A DNA stretch of 64,000 nt from UBA2279 sp034399355. GTDB lineage: Bacteria; Actinomycetota; Coriobacteriia; Anaerosomatales; Anaerosomataceae. A program made the position numbers and the translations under genes. Under the pieces are notes generated by a model. The model made no database searches. It was not told where the DNA came from and was given only the letters and a program-made list of their open reading frames with translations. Each line of letters begins with the position of its first letter. Positions within the stretch are counted from its first letter, which is position 1. The stretch spans positions 17,221 through 81,220 of the forward strand of contig JAXMMT010000032.1 in NCBI GenBank assembly GCA_034399355.1. The letters run 5' to 3'. Shown piece after piece: positions 42,558 through 52,001 of the stretch.

Positions 42558-43134
42558 TGGCGAGCCGGTATAAGAGCGCTGTGGAAGCGGTGTCTGTGCG
42601 GCTCGAGCAGGGGAGCGTGCAACACTCCCTGCGTGTCGCTGATACCGCCGGGTGGTTAGCAGGACTCTACGGTGATGCTGTTGAGGACGCCCGGATCGCC
42701 GGGGCATTGCACGACTGGTGCAGAGATGTACCCGGCCCGAGCTGGTGCGTCTTGCCGGCGAAGTGGGTGTGCCTGTCACTGCCGTGGACTGCGAGGTCCC
42801 GTACCTGCTGCACGGTCCGGTTGCGGCCGCTTTGCTGGCCGCGGAGTTCCCGTGGCTCTCGCAAGAGGTGCTCGATGCCGTGGCGGCGCACACGTGTGGG
42901 GCGGCTCGTATCGATGCGCTCGGGATGATCGTCTACATCGCCGATACCATCGAATCGGGTCGAACGCACGACGGAGTCGACGAGCTGCGCCGGGCGGCCG
43001 GCGAGGTGTCACTTGATGAGCTGTTCCTGCGGACGTACGCGGCCTCTCTGAAGCACCTGGTCGAGGGTCGGCGACTGATTCATCCGACGACCGTGGAGAC
43101 CTGGAACGCGCTTGTAGCAGGTGAACGCCTATGA
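42557..43134 (+). pseudogene. yqeK: YqeK-type HD hydrolase with a single-base frameshift
   Basis: YqeK is a diadenosine tetraphosphate hydrolase of the HD family, coded between nadD and rsfS in many bacteria. ATG 42557 overlaps the nadD stop. The first frame gives MASRYKSAVEAVS, the histidine in QHSLRVADTAGWLA and the metal pair in GALHDWCRDV, then runs off-frame. The family-like sequence continues in another frame as RPELVRLAGEVG, LLHGPVAAALLA, DAVAAHTCG and IADTIESGRTHDG, to 43134. Restoring one base at about 42730 (GTACCC to GTAACCC) gives a continuous protein through DVTRPELV. It is either a recent inactivating mutation or a sequencing error. No slippery heptamer suggests programmed shifting. 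Confidence 0.8.
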
Positions 43135-44324
43135 GTAGGCGAACCAGAGATCGGAGCGTCTCCGAAGAGCCCAAGACCGTGGCCGGAAACTCGGCTGACT
43201 ATCCGCGGCGCCGCACCTCTACCGAGAGCTCGGATACTACCGCCGGGTACCGGATCTCGAAGCGTTCCTCCCGTTCGGGGAAGAAAGCGCGACGTGCTGC
43301 CCGCACCGAGCAACGCAGGGTCGAAGTCAGGGAGAAGGCGAGCAGAACCAGTCGGAGTCTTGCGGTGGTGGTCAAGCGTTCGGGCATCGTGCTCGCCGCA
43401 ACAGTAGCGGTTCTGCTGGCGCTCGTGTTGATCGCTACAGGGATCAATAGCCTCGCTCGTTACATCGCCAAGCGGCAGGCGGTCGCTGAGAGCTCGCCGG
43501 AGGCATTGCGCGAGAAGGCGAAGGAAAACCTGCTGATTATCGGTGTCAACGGCAAGCAAGGCGCGGACTTCCTGGCCGTGCGCCTCGATGAGAAAGGCGG
43601 CCAGATCTTCGGCATCGCCATCCCGGACGGAGCCTTCATGGAGGTACCGGGTCAAGGGTTTGAGCGGATTGGCGACAGTTACGGCGCCGGTCCCGAGGTG
43701 TCCCTTGCCGCGATTTCCAACTACCTGTCGGTGCCGTTCGAGAAGTACATCGTTGTGGACAAAGACACGTACCAGGAGGCGCTCACCAGTCAATCGCTCG
43801 CCGGCGTCATGGAGCGAGTCGTGGCGACCGACCTCGAGAACGCTGAGCGGGAGAGCATTGCGTCGTTCATGGGGGACGTTTCCAGCGAGAACGTGGCGCT
43901 GGTGCCCTTGCCGGTCAAACCCATCAGTCTCGGCGACCAGACCTTCTTCGAACCACAGCGGCAGGAAGTGGCCGAGCTCCTGCTCTCTTGGTGGGGTATC
44001 AAGCTCGGTGCTGAGGAGAACGTCGTGCGCGTGATCGTCTACAACGGCGCCGGCATTCCCGGAATCGCCGGTGAGGCCGCACAGGAGCTGATCAGAAACG
44101 GCATGCGCGTGGTCGACACGAAGAACGCCGACCGTTTCGACTATGATGAGTCGCTCATCGTCGTGCAGGACGGCGTGCTGGAGAACGGGCAGCGCGTCAG
44201 AGATGTTCTTGGCGTTGGAACGATCGTCGACCAGCCATCTGATCAAGACGTGGCAGATGTCATCGTCATCATTGGAGCAGACTATGTACCGTCCTTGGTG
44301 GACGGTACGCCGACTGGAGGGTGA
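43131..44324 (+). CDS. LytR_C domain protein with degenerate LCP-like region
   Basis: A 397-aa membrane protein from ATG 43131, overlapping the yqeK end. A basic cytoplasmic tail (about 1-80, many Arg/Lys/Ser) precedes one transmembrane helix (about 84-103). The outside part has an LCP-like segment (LLIIGVNGKQGADFLAVRLD), lacking the full arginine set needed for cell-wall polymer ligation. A C-terminal LytR_C domain follows (VRVIVYNGAGIPGIAGEAA, about 300-385). It is probably a cell-wall-associated protein; whether it ligates is doubtful. Confidence 0.72.
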   Translation: MSRRTRDRSVSEEPKTVAGNSADYPRRRTSTESSDTTAGYRISKRSSRSGKKARRAARTEQRRVEVREKASRTSRSLAVVVKRSGIVLAATVAVLLALVLIATGINSLARYIAKRQAVAESSPEALREKAKENLLIIGVNGKQGADFLAVRLDEKGGQIFGIAIPDGAFMEVPGQGFERIGDSYGAGPEVSLAAISNYLSVPFEKYIVVDKDTYQEALTSQSLAGVMERVVATDLENAERESIASFMGDVSSENVALVPLPVKPISLGDQTFFEPQRQEVAELLLSWWGIKLGAEENVVRVIVYNGAGIPGIAGEAAQELIRNGMRVVDTKNADRFDYDESLIVVQDGVLENGQRVRDVLGVGTIVDQPSDQDVADVIVIIGADYVPSLVDGTPTGG

Positions 44325-44692
44325 GCGCGCTGGATCCCAAAGAGTACGCGGTGCTGGCGGCGGAGGCCGCGGCCGAGAAGAAAGCGACCAACGTCGTTGT
44401 CCTGGACGTGGCGTCAACACTTGTCATCACCGAGTACTTCGTGCTCGCAAGCGGCAACAATGATCGACAGGTCCGCATGATCGCCGAGGAGATCGAGGCG
44501 AAACTGAAGGCCGCTGGCCGTCCGGCCATCGGGCGTGAGGGCGAGCGTGAGGGGAAGTGGGTCCTTATCGACTTCGCCGACGTTGTCGCGCACGTGTTCC
44601 AGCCGGAGGAGCGGGAGTTCTACCGTCTCGAGAAGTTATGGTCTGACGCTCCGCAGGTCGAACTCCCTGCGGAAATCGCAAACAAGTCGTGA
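44321..44692 (+). CDS. rsfS: Ribosomal silencing factor RsfS
   Basis: Binds ribosomal protein L14 and blocks subunit joining in slow growth. GTG 44321 overlaps the previous stop. The 123-aa product contains NVVVLDVASTLVITEYFVLASG, REGEREGKWVLIDFADVVAHVF and EREFYRLEKLW, the family core. It closes the nadD-yqeK-LCP-rsfS run and overlaps the EamA gene by GTGA. Confidence 0.94.
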   Translation: MSALDPKEYAVLAAEAAAEKKATNVVVLDVASTLVITEYFVLASGNNDRQVRMIAEEIEAKLKAAGRPAIGREGEREGKWVLIDFADVVAHVFQPEEREFYRLEKLWSDAPQVELPAEIANKS

Positions 44693-45624
44693 CGTTGGCG
44701 GCCAAGCGCATGTGGGTAACGCTCGCCCTCGTGAGCGTTGCGGCGGTCTGGGGCGGTACGTTCGTGATGGTGAAAGACGCCGTCTCTCGCTACCCGATCT
44801 ACGGGTTCCTCGGTCTACGATTCGCTATCGCCGTGGCGGCCTTCATCATCATGTTCCCGGTGTCGCTCAAACTGTTCAGGCCGGGGACCGTTCGCGTGGG
44901 CGTCCTTGCGGGCCTGATGCTCTGTGTAGGCTACATCTTCCAGACCTGGGGTCTACAGGCTACCTCTGCGTCCAAGGCCGCCTTCATCACCGGGATGTTC
45001 GTCGTGATCACACCGGCGCTGCAGGCGCTTTTGCTGCGCAGGCCTCCGCGTACTGCGACGATTGCCGGCGTGGTGCTGGCGGTCGTCGGCCTGTGGTTGC
45101 TGTCCGGTGGCGGAGCAGGTGGGTGGAACGTTGGTGATACCCGAACGCTGCTGTGCGCGACTGCGTACTCGGCGCATATGATCGTGCTGGGTGGAGCTGG
45201 ACGCGAGCACGACTCGAGGTCGCTCACGCTTGTGCAGCTAGCTACGGTCGCCGTCGTGTGTGGTGGGATCGCGATTGTCGTCGAGCGATCCCCATTGCCG
45301 CCTGATGCGGGGGTATGGGTGGCGCTGCTCGTTACGGGCGTGTTCGCCTCGGCGGTGGCCTTTGCGGTGCAGACCTACGCGCAACGTATCATCTCGCCAA
45401 CCAAGACAGCGCTCATCCTCATAATGGAACCCGTGTTCGGCGGCGTGTTCGGCTGGTTAGCCGGAGAAACACTCGGGCTGAGCGGTGTCGCCGGCGCTGC
45501 CCTCATCCTTGGCGGGATGGTGGTCGCCGAGCTCGTGGGAGCGTCCGCACCGGCCGAGGAACACGTCGTGATACAGACCACACTCGAGGGTCCGGCGGTG
45601 CCGATAATCGAGGAGGAGATGTAG
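44689..45624 (+). CDS. EamA/DMT-superfamily transporter
   Basis: A 311-aa membrane protein with ten hydrophobic segments in two homologous halves. GTG 44689 overlaps rsfS. The first repeat has VAAVWGGTFVMVKDA and GFLGLRFAIA; the second has VTGVFASAVAFAVQTYAQRI and PTKTALILIMEPVFGGVFGW. This is the drug/metabolite exporter fold. The substrate cannot be told from sequence; amino acids or metabolites are the common guess. Confidence 0.87.
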   Translation: MTLAAKRMWVTLALVSVAAVWGGTFVMVKDAVSRYPIYGFLGLRFAIAVAAFIIMFPVSLKLFRPGTVRVGVLAGLMLCVGYIFQTWGLQATSASKAAFITGMFVVITPALQALLLRRPPRTATIAGVVLAVVGLWLLSGGGAGGWNVGDTRTLLCATAYSAHMIVLGGAGREHDSRSLTLVQLATVAVVCGGIAIVVERSPLPPDAGVWVALLVTGVFASAVAFAVQTYAQRIISPTKTALILIMEPVFGGVFGWLAGETLGLSGVAGAALILGGMVVAELVGASAPAEEHVVIQTTLEGPAVPIIEEEM

Positions 45625-45698
45625 CGTCCGGTCGTGCTTGACCGTCGCAGGACGCCTGGTATACTGACGCTTGCGCCTTTCGGGCGCCCAGTACTTGT

Positions 45699-45774
45699 GG
45701 GGCCATAGCTCAGCTGGGAGAGCGCATGGCTGGCAGCCATGAGGTCAGGGGTTCGATCCCCCTTGGCTCCACCA
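45699..45774 (+). tRNA. tRNA-Ala (GGC), island integration site
   Basis: A 76-nt cloverleaf with encoded CCA. The acceptor stem is GGGGCCA/TGGCTCC with one G-U pair, the D arm TAGCTCAGCTGGGAGAGC, the anticodon loop CTGGCAG with anticodon GGC, and the T arm GGGGTTCGATCCCCC. Its 3' end and following bases are repeated at 61601-61614, marking it as the attachment site of the island. Confidence 0.95.
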
Positions 45775-45779
45775 AAAGA
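45766..45779 (+). repeat. attL: 14-bp direct repeat at the tRNA-Ala 3' end
   Basis: GCTCCACCAAAAGA, covering the last nine tRNA bases (including CCA) and five bases beyond. An identical copy is at 61601-61614. Confidence 0.75.
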
Positions 45780-45848
45780 CTGTTAACTGAACCCTGTGCA
45801 AGAAAAGATGCCATTCGGCAGCGAGCGCTACGGTTCAGGTCTGATTTA

Positions 45849-45887
45849 CGAAGAAGCCCATTCGAAAGAGTGGGCTTCTTCGATTTC
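45849..45887 (+). terminator. Intrinsic terminator after tRNA-Ala
   Basis: Perfect 12-bp stem CGAAGAAGCCCA/TGGGCTTCTTCG around TTCGAAAGAG, followed by ATTTCTC. It would end tRNA-Ala transcription and argues that the next protein starts after it. Confidence 0.78.
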
Positions 45888-45954
45888 TCGGCATCTGCAG
45901 CTTCCTTCTGATGGACAGCCGTTCGCACGTCGTACCCGAGAAGCGTGTCGAACG

Positions 45955-46848
45955 GTGGTGGAAGCCAACGATCGCTCGTTCAGCGCCGATCAGTTCGCGA
46001 GGCTCAGACAGCGGGTCATCGCCCGCATGGCAACAGCCTTGCGCTATGCCTTTCGCGGGGATGGCGGGGAGGAGACTGCCTTCTCGGCGAGAGCAGGGCG
46101 AGCAGGGAAGCATCTCTATCGCTACGCTCAGCGCACAGTTCTTTGTATCGAGGCGTATGAGGCATGTTCACGATGTGAGCAGGCTGCAGAGGGCGATGAG
46201 CATCGGGGACTCAGGGTCGTCCCAGCTCGAAGGACAATCTATAGCGACCAATCCCTGTGGATGTTCGTCCATTGCATGAAGTATCTCCGAGAGATGAAGG
46301 CCGATCCGGCGGCTCGCGAGTACCTGAGGGAGCACGTGTCGATCGACTGGTGGGAGGTGGGGTTTCTCATACTCGGCCAGGATGTCGGCGCGCGATTACA
46401 ACAGACGCTGGCTGAAGATGAGAGTGATAACCCACGCACATTTGTGGGGCTCCTAAGCAAAGACCCCGATGGTGCGGCCATCAGTGAGGAATGGCTAGCG
46501 GTTCTAACCGGGCACTGGCTGGACAGGTTGCGCCACCCGGAAGCGGACGACTTCCCGCTTGGCGTGGACCGACTTGGCCTGCTGGAGGATTTCCTGGAAT
46601 TGTGCGCGGCCTTGCAGCATCTCTTCCCTGAAGAGACGCTTTCGACGCGCGAGGCCTTTTCGGGCTATCACGGAGCTGTCTTTGGGTTGGCCATTTGGGG
46701 ACGCGCCGATGAGGGGGTGCAGTTCGCCGAGCAACACCGGAAGGGGGTCAAGCTCGTCAAGGATGCTCTCGACAACCCGCCGCAGCGGTATGCCTCTCGC
46801 TCTCAAGAGGAGAAGGTCATTTGGGCTAGTAGTAGTCAATGGAGATAG
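45955..46848 (+). CDS. Island protein of unknown function
   Basis: I do not recognise a family. The frame is open from GTG 45796, but the first part overlaps the tRNA terminator hairpin, so a later start such as GTG 45955 (297 aa) is more likely; no strong ribosome site marks it. The product looks soluble and mostly alpha-helical. It has a CxxC pair in YEACSRCEQ (about residue 65), several Trp residues (DQSLWMF, DWWEVG, SEEWLAV) and acidic helices. It is on the strand of the defence-like cluster and nearest to the tRNA. It could be a cargo gene or a host-interaction gene of the element. Confidence 0.5.
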   Translation: MVEANDRSFSADQFARLRQRVIARMATALRYAFRGDGGEETAFSARAGRAGKHLYRYAQRTVLCIEAYEACSRCEQAAEGDEHRGLRVVPARRTIYSDQSLWMFVHCMKYLREMKADPAAREYLREHVSIDWWEVGFLILGQDVGARLQQTLAEDESDNPRTFVGLLSKDPDGAAISEEWLAVLTGHWLDRLRHPEADDFPLGVDRLGLLEDFLELCAALQHLFPEETLSTREAFSGYHGAVFGLAIWGRADEGVQFAEQHRKGVKLVKDALDNPPQRYASRSQEEKVIWASSSQWR

Positions 46849-46862
46849 GCGATTATGCAGTT

Positions 46863-46891
46863 TTGGCCGCATGCTATCCGTGTGATATTCT
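46863..46891 (+). promoter_or_regulatory. Candidate promoter of the defence-like operon
   Basis: TTGGCC (46863-46868), a 17-bp spacer, then TATTCT (46886-46891). It lies 166 bp upstream of the mini-ORF and 276 bp upstream of the SNF2 start, the only sizeable gap before the operon. The -35 is weak. Confidence 0.45.
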
Positions 46892-47056
46892 AAATGTAGG
46901 TTTCAGCGCCGTCTTCTTACGCGCTATCCATTCCACGTTCACGCAGGTGCAAGGGGGGGACCGCACCATCGTGTCAGTGGTTGGACGTATCATCGAGGGG
47001 GAGCGCTGCGGATCGCCGGGGATCTCATCCCGGACTAAGAAGATGGAGCACGGAAT

Positions 47057-47170
47057 ATGGCGCGTACGAGCAAGGCGAAGCAGGATAAGACACTTGATCA
47101 GAGGCTGCGGGAAGCCGCTGATGAACTGAGGGGCAATCAAGAGCCACTTGGCAGCATGGGGTGTAGATGA
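47057..47170 (+). CDS. Mini-ORF resembling the N-terminus of type I methylase HsdM
   Basis: A 37-residue frame from ATG 47057, with GGAG eight bases upstream, ending in TGA that overlaps the SNF2 ATG (ATGA). The residues TLDQRLREAADELRGN match the start of HsdM proteins (consensus TLEQ-x-LWEAADKLRGN), but the methylase does not follow in any frame. It is therefore a remnant of a replaced type I system, or a leader peptide that couples translation to the helicase gene. It is too short for most gene finders. Whether it has a function is open. Confidence 0.6.
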   Translation: MARTSKAKQDKTLDQRLREAADELRGNQEPLGSMGCR

Positions 47171-50067
47171 GCCTCACTGCCTATCAGGCGAAGTATTACG
47201 CCCATGAACTTCAGCGTTCCTATGCGAACGACCACGTCGGCAAACTTGCAGGCCTTCTTTTTGACGCTCAGGTAGAACCGAAGCCGCATCAGATCGATGC
47301 GGCTCTGTTTGCATTACAAACCCCGTACCTCCCCGGTATAGTTCTCGCCGACGAGGTGGGCCTCGGTAAGACCATCGAGGCAGGCATCGTCATCACTCAG
47401 TACTGGGCAGAGCGCAAGCGCCGCATTCTGATCATTACGCCCTCAAGCCTTCGCCAACAGTGGCAACAGGAGCTGTCTGAGAAGTTCCTGATCCCCAGCC
47501 AATTACTTGACCCCAAACTCAAGGATGAACAACTCGCCCGCACTGCCCAGCGTGGTGCTGGCGTGCTGATCTGCTCCTACGAGTTCGCCCTACGACATGA
47601 AGCCAGCCTGCTGCGCCAATGGGACTTAGTCATCTGTGATGAAGCCCACCGCCTGCGCAACTTCTACACTGGACGCAACAAGGCTCCAGAGGCCATCAGC
47701 CACATCGTCCGTGAAGCTCACAAGACACTACTGCTCACGGCCACCCCATTGCAGAACCGCCTCGAAGAGCTCTACGGCCTCGTCAGCGTGTTTGACCCCA
47801 ACTACTTCTATTCGCTAAGTGCTTTCCGTGAGCGCTACGTCAAGACTAAGGGCATCGGCGACAACGACGACCTGGTCGAACGTGTGGCTGCTATCACCAA
47901 GCGTACGTTGCGCAGGGATGCCGACAAGTACATCCACTTCACCAAGCGGCTGCCACTCACTGTGGAGTTCATGCCAAGCCCCGAGGAGATCGAACTCTAC
48001 GAAAGGGTCAACGACTACCTGCAACGCGAAGATCTGTTCGCGTTCTCCAACTCCCAGCGCCACTTGACGACGCTGATCATCCGCAAACGCCTCGGCTCAT
48101 CCACCTACGCGGTTTCCAGCACTCTGGCGAAGATCGCCGACCGACTCCAGGCAGAACTTGATGCTGGTGTTCGCCGTGACAACCGTGGCGGCTTCATCAT
48201 GGCTGATTTCATGGACGATGAACTGACTGATGAAGTACTCGAGGAACTAGAAGAAGGTAGCGCACCTGCTATCAAGGGGACCCAGTTCGGTCCCGGTGCT
48301 GGCGAGCATCTGAGCAATGACACTCTCGAAGCCATGCGCGGCGAGGTCGCAGAGCTCCGGAGATACGCTGAGCTGGCCCGCAGCATCACGGTCAACCAAA
48401 AAGCCGTGAAACTCAACGAAGCTCTCGACAAGGGCTTTGAGCGCCTGCGCGAGCTCGGCGCACCAGAGAAGGCGATCATCTTCACCGACTCCACCAAGAC
48501 TCAGGAGTACATCGCCCGCTCGCTCAGTGAGGCTGGTCGCAGCGAGGGCTTGGTCCTATTCAACGGTTCCAACGGTTCGCCCGAAAGCAACGAGATCTAC
48601 AAGAATTGGCTGAAAGCCAACAAGGACGGTGACGTCATAACAGGTATTCCGGCAGCCGACCGCCGCAAGGCGCTCGTGGATTACTTCCGCGACCACGGCA
48701 CCGTCATGATTGCCACCGAGGCCGCAGCTGAAGGTATCAACTTGCAGTTCTGCTCGATGGTCGTGAACTACGACTTGCCGTGGAACCCGCAACGTGTGGA
48801 GCAGCGCATCGGACGTGCCCACCGCTACGGCCAGAAGTACGACGTGGTGGTGGTGAACTTCTCAAACAAGGGCAACGTGGCCGAGGCCCGTATCCTCGAA
48901 CTGCTGGCCACCAAATTCCGCCTGTTCGAGTCCGTCTTCGGTGCCAGTGATGAAGTGCTCGGTGCCATCGAGGACGGCTTCGACTTCGAGAAGATCATTA
49001 ACAAGATCCTCAGCAGCTCTCGCAGTGACGCTGACATCGATCAAGCATTCAAAGCACTCGAGGAGCAGTACGCCACAGAGATCTCGACCGAGATGGCTGC
49101 CGCCAAGGCCAAGGTGTTCGACAACCTTGACCCAAACGTGCAAGACCGCCTGAAGGCTTACGACTCACAATCTGGCGAGGTACTCAACAAGTTCGAGCGC
49201 CTTCTGCTGGCGGTTACCAAGCTCCAGCTCGACCCCTATGCAACGTTCGAGGGCGATGGTCGCCACTTCGTGCTCAACAAGGCCCCGGTCAAAGATGCCA
49301 AGACGGGCCGCTACTACTTCAAGTCTGAGCCACTCGAAAATGCTCACCAATACCGCTTCGACAGTGATCTTGCTCGCTATGTCGTGGAGTCATCCAAGAC
49401 CGCTGACACCCCGAGTAAGGAACTAGCCTTCAGCCTCAGCCAGTCGGAGCGTGCCAGCACCGCCGTGAAGGAACTCGAAGGCAAGTCCGGCGAGCTGACT
49501 GTAAACATCGTTACCTTCTCGATGAAGGCCAAGAACGACGACATCAGCGAGTCCTACATGCTCGCCGGTGGCCTGACCGAAGACGGCCAGTGGCTCGACC
49601 ATGAATACGTCGCCGACATTCTCGACCTGAACTGCGTCGATGAAGGCTCAGAAGTCACCATCGATGACTCCAAGTTCGAAAAGCGCCTGGCGGAGCGTCG
49701 TGAGCACTTAGAGAAGGAAGTCCAGGGCCGCAATTCCCGCTACTACGACCAGCAGGAAGAATTGCTCTACCGCAACCAACAGGATCGCCACGCTGAGTCC
49801 GAGGGCAAGATTCGGGAGTTCAAGTTGAAGGAGAAGGAAGCCCGCAAAGCTGCCAAGTGCACCGATGATCCGATGGAACAGCTAAAGTTCAAGAAGAAAG
49901 CTCGTCGCTGGGCGGAGCGTGCCGAGGAAGAGGACGAAGAGGCACGCGTGGCTCGCAAGAAGATGCGCGAAGAGGCGGACCACTACCTCGAGTTGATCGA
50001 GCAAGCCCTCAAAGGGACTCAAGAGGTCGAACACTTGTTCACCATCCGCTGGAAGGTGGTCGCCTGA
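47167..50067 (+). CDS. SNF2-family DEAD/DEAH helicase of a restriction-type cluster
   Basis: A 966-aa superfamily 2 helicase/translocase. ATG 47167 overlaps the mini-ORF stop. Motif I is DEVGLGKT (62-69), motif II DEAH (158-161), motif III TATPLQN, and motif VI QRIGRAHRYGQ (546-556), the SNF2 signature. The last 170 residues form a highly charged coiled coil (EEEDEEARVARKK), seen in SNF2 proteins adjacent to DNA methylases in defence loci (similar to DrmD-like or Hma-like helicases). It probably moves along DNA and helps tell self from non-self. Gap to mod: 55 bp. Confidence 0.88.
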   Translation: MSLTAYQAKYYAHELQRSYANDHVGKLAGLLFDAQVEPKPHQIDAALFALQTPYLPGIVLADEVGLGKTIEAGIVITQYWAERKRRILIITPSSLRQQWQQELSEKFLIPSQLLDPKLKDEQLARTAQRGAGVLICSYEFALRHEASLLRQWDLVICDEAHRLRNFYTGRNKAPEAISHIVREAHKTLLLTATPLQNRLEELYGLVSVFDPNYFYSLSAFRERYVKTKGIGDNDDLVERVAAITKRTLRRDADKYIHFTKRLPLTVEFMPSPEEIELYERVNDYLQREDLFAFSNSQRHLTTLIIRKRLGSSTYAVSSTLAKIADRLQAELDAGVRRDNRGGFIMADFMDDELTDEVLEELEEGSAPAIKGTQFGPGAGEHLSNDTLEAMRGEVAELRRYAELARSITVNQKAVKLNEALDKGFERLRELGAPEKAIIFTDSTKTQEYIARSLSEAGRSEGLVLFNGSNGSPESNEIYKNWLKANKDGDVITGIPAADRRKALVDYFRDHGTVMIATEAAAEGINLQFCSMVVNYDLPWNPQRVEQRIGRAHRYGQKYDVVVVNFSNKGNVAEARILELLATKFRLFESVFGASDEVLGAIEDGFDFEKIINKILSSSRSDADIDQAFKALEEQYATEISTEMAAAKAKVFDNLDPNVQDRLKAYDSQSGEVLNKFERLLLAVTKLQLDPYATFEGDGRHFVLNKAPVKDAKTGRYYFKSEPLENAHQYRFDSDLARYVVESSKTADTPSKELAFSLSQSERASTAVKELEGKSGELTVNIVTFSMKAKNDDISESYMLAGGLTEDGQWLDHEYVADILDLNCVDEGSEVTIDDSKFEKRLAERREHLEKEVQGRNSRYYDQQEELLYRNQQDRHAESEGKIREFKLKEKEARKAAKCTDDPMEQLKFKKKARRWAERAEEEDEEARVARKKMREEADHYLELIEQALKGTQEVEHLFTIRWKVVA

Positions 50068-50122
50068 TGAACGCTCTGTTCGAATATACAATATCTGGTA
50101 ATATGATAAGAGGAAACATTCA

Positions 50123-52000
50123 ATGAGTAACGACGATTCACAAAACATCTACGAAACCCCAAGCACTACACCGAGCTTCAAGACGGAGCTTGCTGCGCAA
50201 CTCTCGGAGCTGATTCCTGAGGCAATCGCCGATGGCAAGGTCGACATCGAGAAGCTCAAGGAGCTCCTCGGAGACGACCTAGGCGACGATCGTGAGCGTT
50301 TCGGTCTGTTCTGGCCGGGCAAGAAGCGCGCTCTGCGTGCGGCGCAGGATCCCACCACGGCGACCCTGAAGCCCGACTTCGAGAACTCGAAGGACTGGGA
50401 CACCACCAAGAACGTCTTCATCGAGGGCGACAACCTCGAAGTGCTCAAGATCATGCAGAGGCACTACCACGGCAAGATCAAGCTGATCTACATCGATCCG
50501 CCGTACAACACCGGCAAGGACTTCGTATACCCCGACAACTACAAGGAGGGGCTGGAGACCTACCTGGAGTGGACTCGCCAGGTCAACGAAGAAGGCAAGA
50601 AGGTCAGCACCAACAGTGAGACAGAGGGCCGTTATCACACCAACTGGCTCAACATGATGTACCCGCGCCTCAAGCTCGCACGGAACCTGCTTTCCGAAGA
50701 CGGCGTCATCTTCATTTCGATTGATGACAACGAAGTATCCAACCTCATGAAGCTCTGCGACGAGGTCTTCGGAGAAGGCAACTTTGTGACCGACTTCATC
50801 TGGAACCATCGGAAGTCGAGCCAGAACGACACCGACATCTCTTTGTCGCACAACTACACGTTGGTCTACGCGAAGAATCGCACGATTTTTCGGCTGAATC
50901 CACTTGGCATTGATGCCGACAAGTTCAGCAATCCAGACAACGATCCTCGCGGTCCTTGGGTTTCCGATCCCTTCGACGCTCCGAACGTGCGGCCGAACCT
51001 TACCTACCCAATTACGAACCCGAATACGGAAGAACAGCACCTGCCGCCGAGCGGCAGGCACTGGCGATTCTCCCTGGAGAGATTCGCCAGTGCCTTATCG
51101 GATGAGCGCGTCGTGTTCGGTAGGAACGGTAAGAGTCGACCTCAGCTCAAGCGCTTCCTCTCCGAGGCGCAAGAAAAAGGGAAGAACCCGTTCACTATCT
51201 GGGATCACGTTGATACCGCTACCAACGCCACGAAGGGCCTGATGAAGCTCTTCGGGGGTAAGAAGCTGTTTGATACCCCGAAACCGGTTGGCCTGATCAA
51301 GGAGATCCTCACGCTCGGTTCGAACGCGGACTCGATCGTGCTCGACTTCTTCTCGGGCTCTGGCACCACTGGTCATGCGGTGATGGAGATCAACGCCGAG
51401 GATGGCGGAAATCGACACTGGATTCAGGTACAACTACCGGAACCGACACCTGAGGGCTCCGCAGCGCGCGAGGATGGCTACGAGACGATATCCGCGCTTG
51501 CACGTAAACGGCTCGAACTGGCGGCCGACGAAATCTTGAAGAAGACTTCCGGGCAGCTCGCGCTTCGCGAAAGTCCTCTCGATCTCGGCTTCAGGTCGTT
51601 CTCCCTCAGCGACACAAGCTTCACCAAGTGGCATGTATCTAGCGATGTCGAGCCAACTGAGCTGGAGCAACACATCCTGAATCTCCGTGACAGTGCGGAG
51701 GACCACGCCACCCCAGATGCCCTACTGACAGAGGTTCTTCTCAAGCAGGGCTACTCACTCACCGAGCAGATCAGTGACCGGAAGGTCGAAGGATTGCCTC
51801 TGAAGGCCGTGGGCGATGGCCTCGTGCTGGCCTACCTCGACGAGCGCATCAAGCCGACGCTGGAGCAGCTGCGCGCAGTGCTGGCAGAGAAGCCTGCTCG
51901 CTTCGTGATTCTGGAAGATGCCTTCCAGGGCGACGACGAGCTCAAGACCAACCTCGCGCAGGAGTGCAAGTCACGCGGCGTGGAACTCTGGACGGCCTGA
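50123..52000 (+). CDS. Type III restriction-modification DNA methyltransferase (Mod-like)
   Basis: A 625-aa adenine-N6-type methyltransferase. ATG 50123 has AGAGGA eight bases upstream. The catalytic motif DPPY is at 125-128 and the SAM motif DFFSGSG at 408-414, i.e. the beta-class order used by type III Mod. The target-recognition region lies between, with an unusual insertion (about 230-340). Residues 1-60 are acidic and coiled. It modifies a short asymmetric site so that host DNA is protected; the site is unknown. The next gene starts one base after its stop. Confidence 0.9.
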   Translation: MSNDDSQNIYETPSTTPSFKTELAAQLSELIPEAIADGKVDIEKLKELLGDDLGDDRERFGLFWPGKKRALRAAQDPTTATLKPDFENSKDWDTTKNVFIEGDNLEVLKIMQRHYHGKIKLIYIDPPYNTGKDFVYPDNYKEGLETYLEWTRQVNEEGKKVSTNSETEGRYHTNWLNMMYPRLKLARNLLSEDGVIFISIDDNEVSNLMKLCDEVFGEGNFVTDFIWNHRKSSQNDTDISLSHNYTLVYAKNRTIFRLNPLGIDADKFSNPDNDPRGPWVSDPFDAPNVRPNLTYPITNPNTEEQHLPPSGRHWRFSLERFASALSDERVVFGRNGKSRPQLKRFLSEAQEKGKNPFTIWDHVDTATNATKGLMKLFGGKKLFDTPKPVGLIKEILTLGSNADSIVLDFFSGSGTTGHAVMEINAEDGGNRHWIQVQLPEPTPEGSAAREDGYETISALARKRLELAADEILKKTSGQLALRESPLDLGFRSFSLSDTSFTKWHVSSDVEPTELEQHILNLRDSAEDHATPDALLTEVLLKQGYSLTEQISDRKVEGLPLKAVGDGLVLAYLDERIKPTLEQLRAVLAEKPARFVILEDAFQGDDELKTNLAQECKSRGVELWTA

Positions 52001-52001
52001 T

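Noticed and set aside
42715..42745. Programmed ribosomal frameshift in yqeK
   Set aside because: No slippery heptamer or upstream ribosome-site-like stimulator; a single missing base is the simpler explanation.
43080..44420. 446-codon minus-strand frame opposite the LytR_C gene
   Set aside because: Antisense shadow; low-complexity composition and no gene context.
46839..47129. 96-codon frame between the unknown island protein and the SNF2 gene
   Set aside because: It overlaps the candidate promoter and the better-supported mini-ORF, has no ribosome site and no protein-like pattern.
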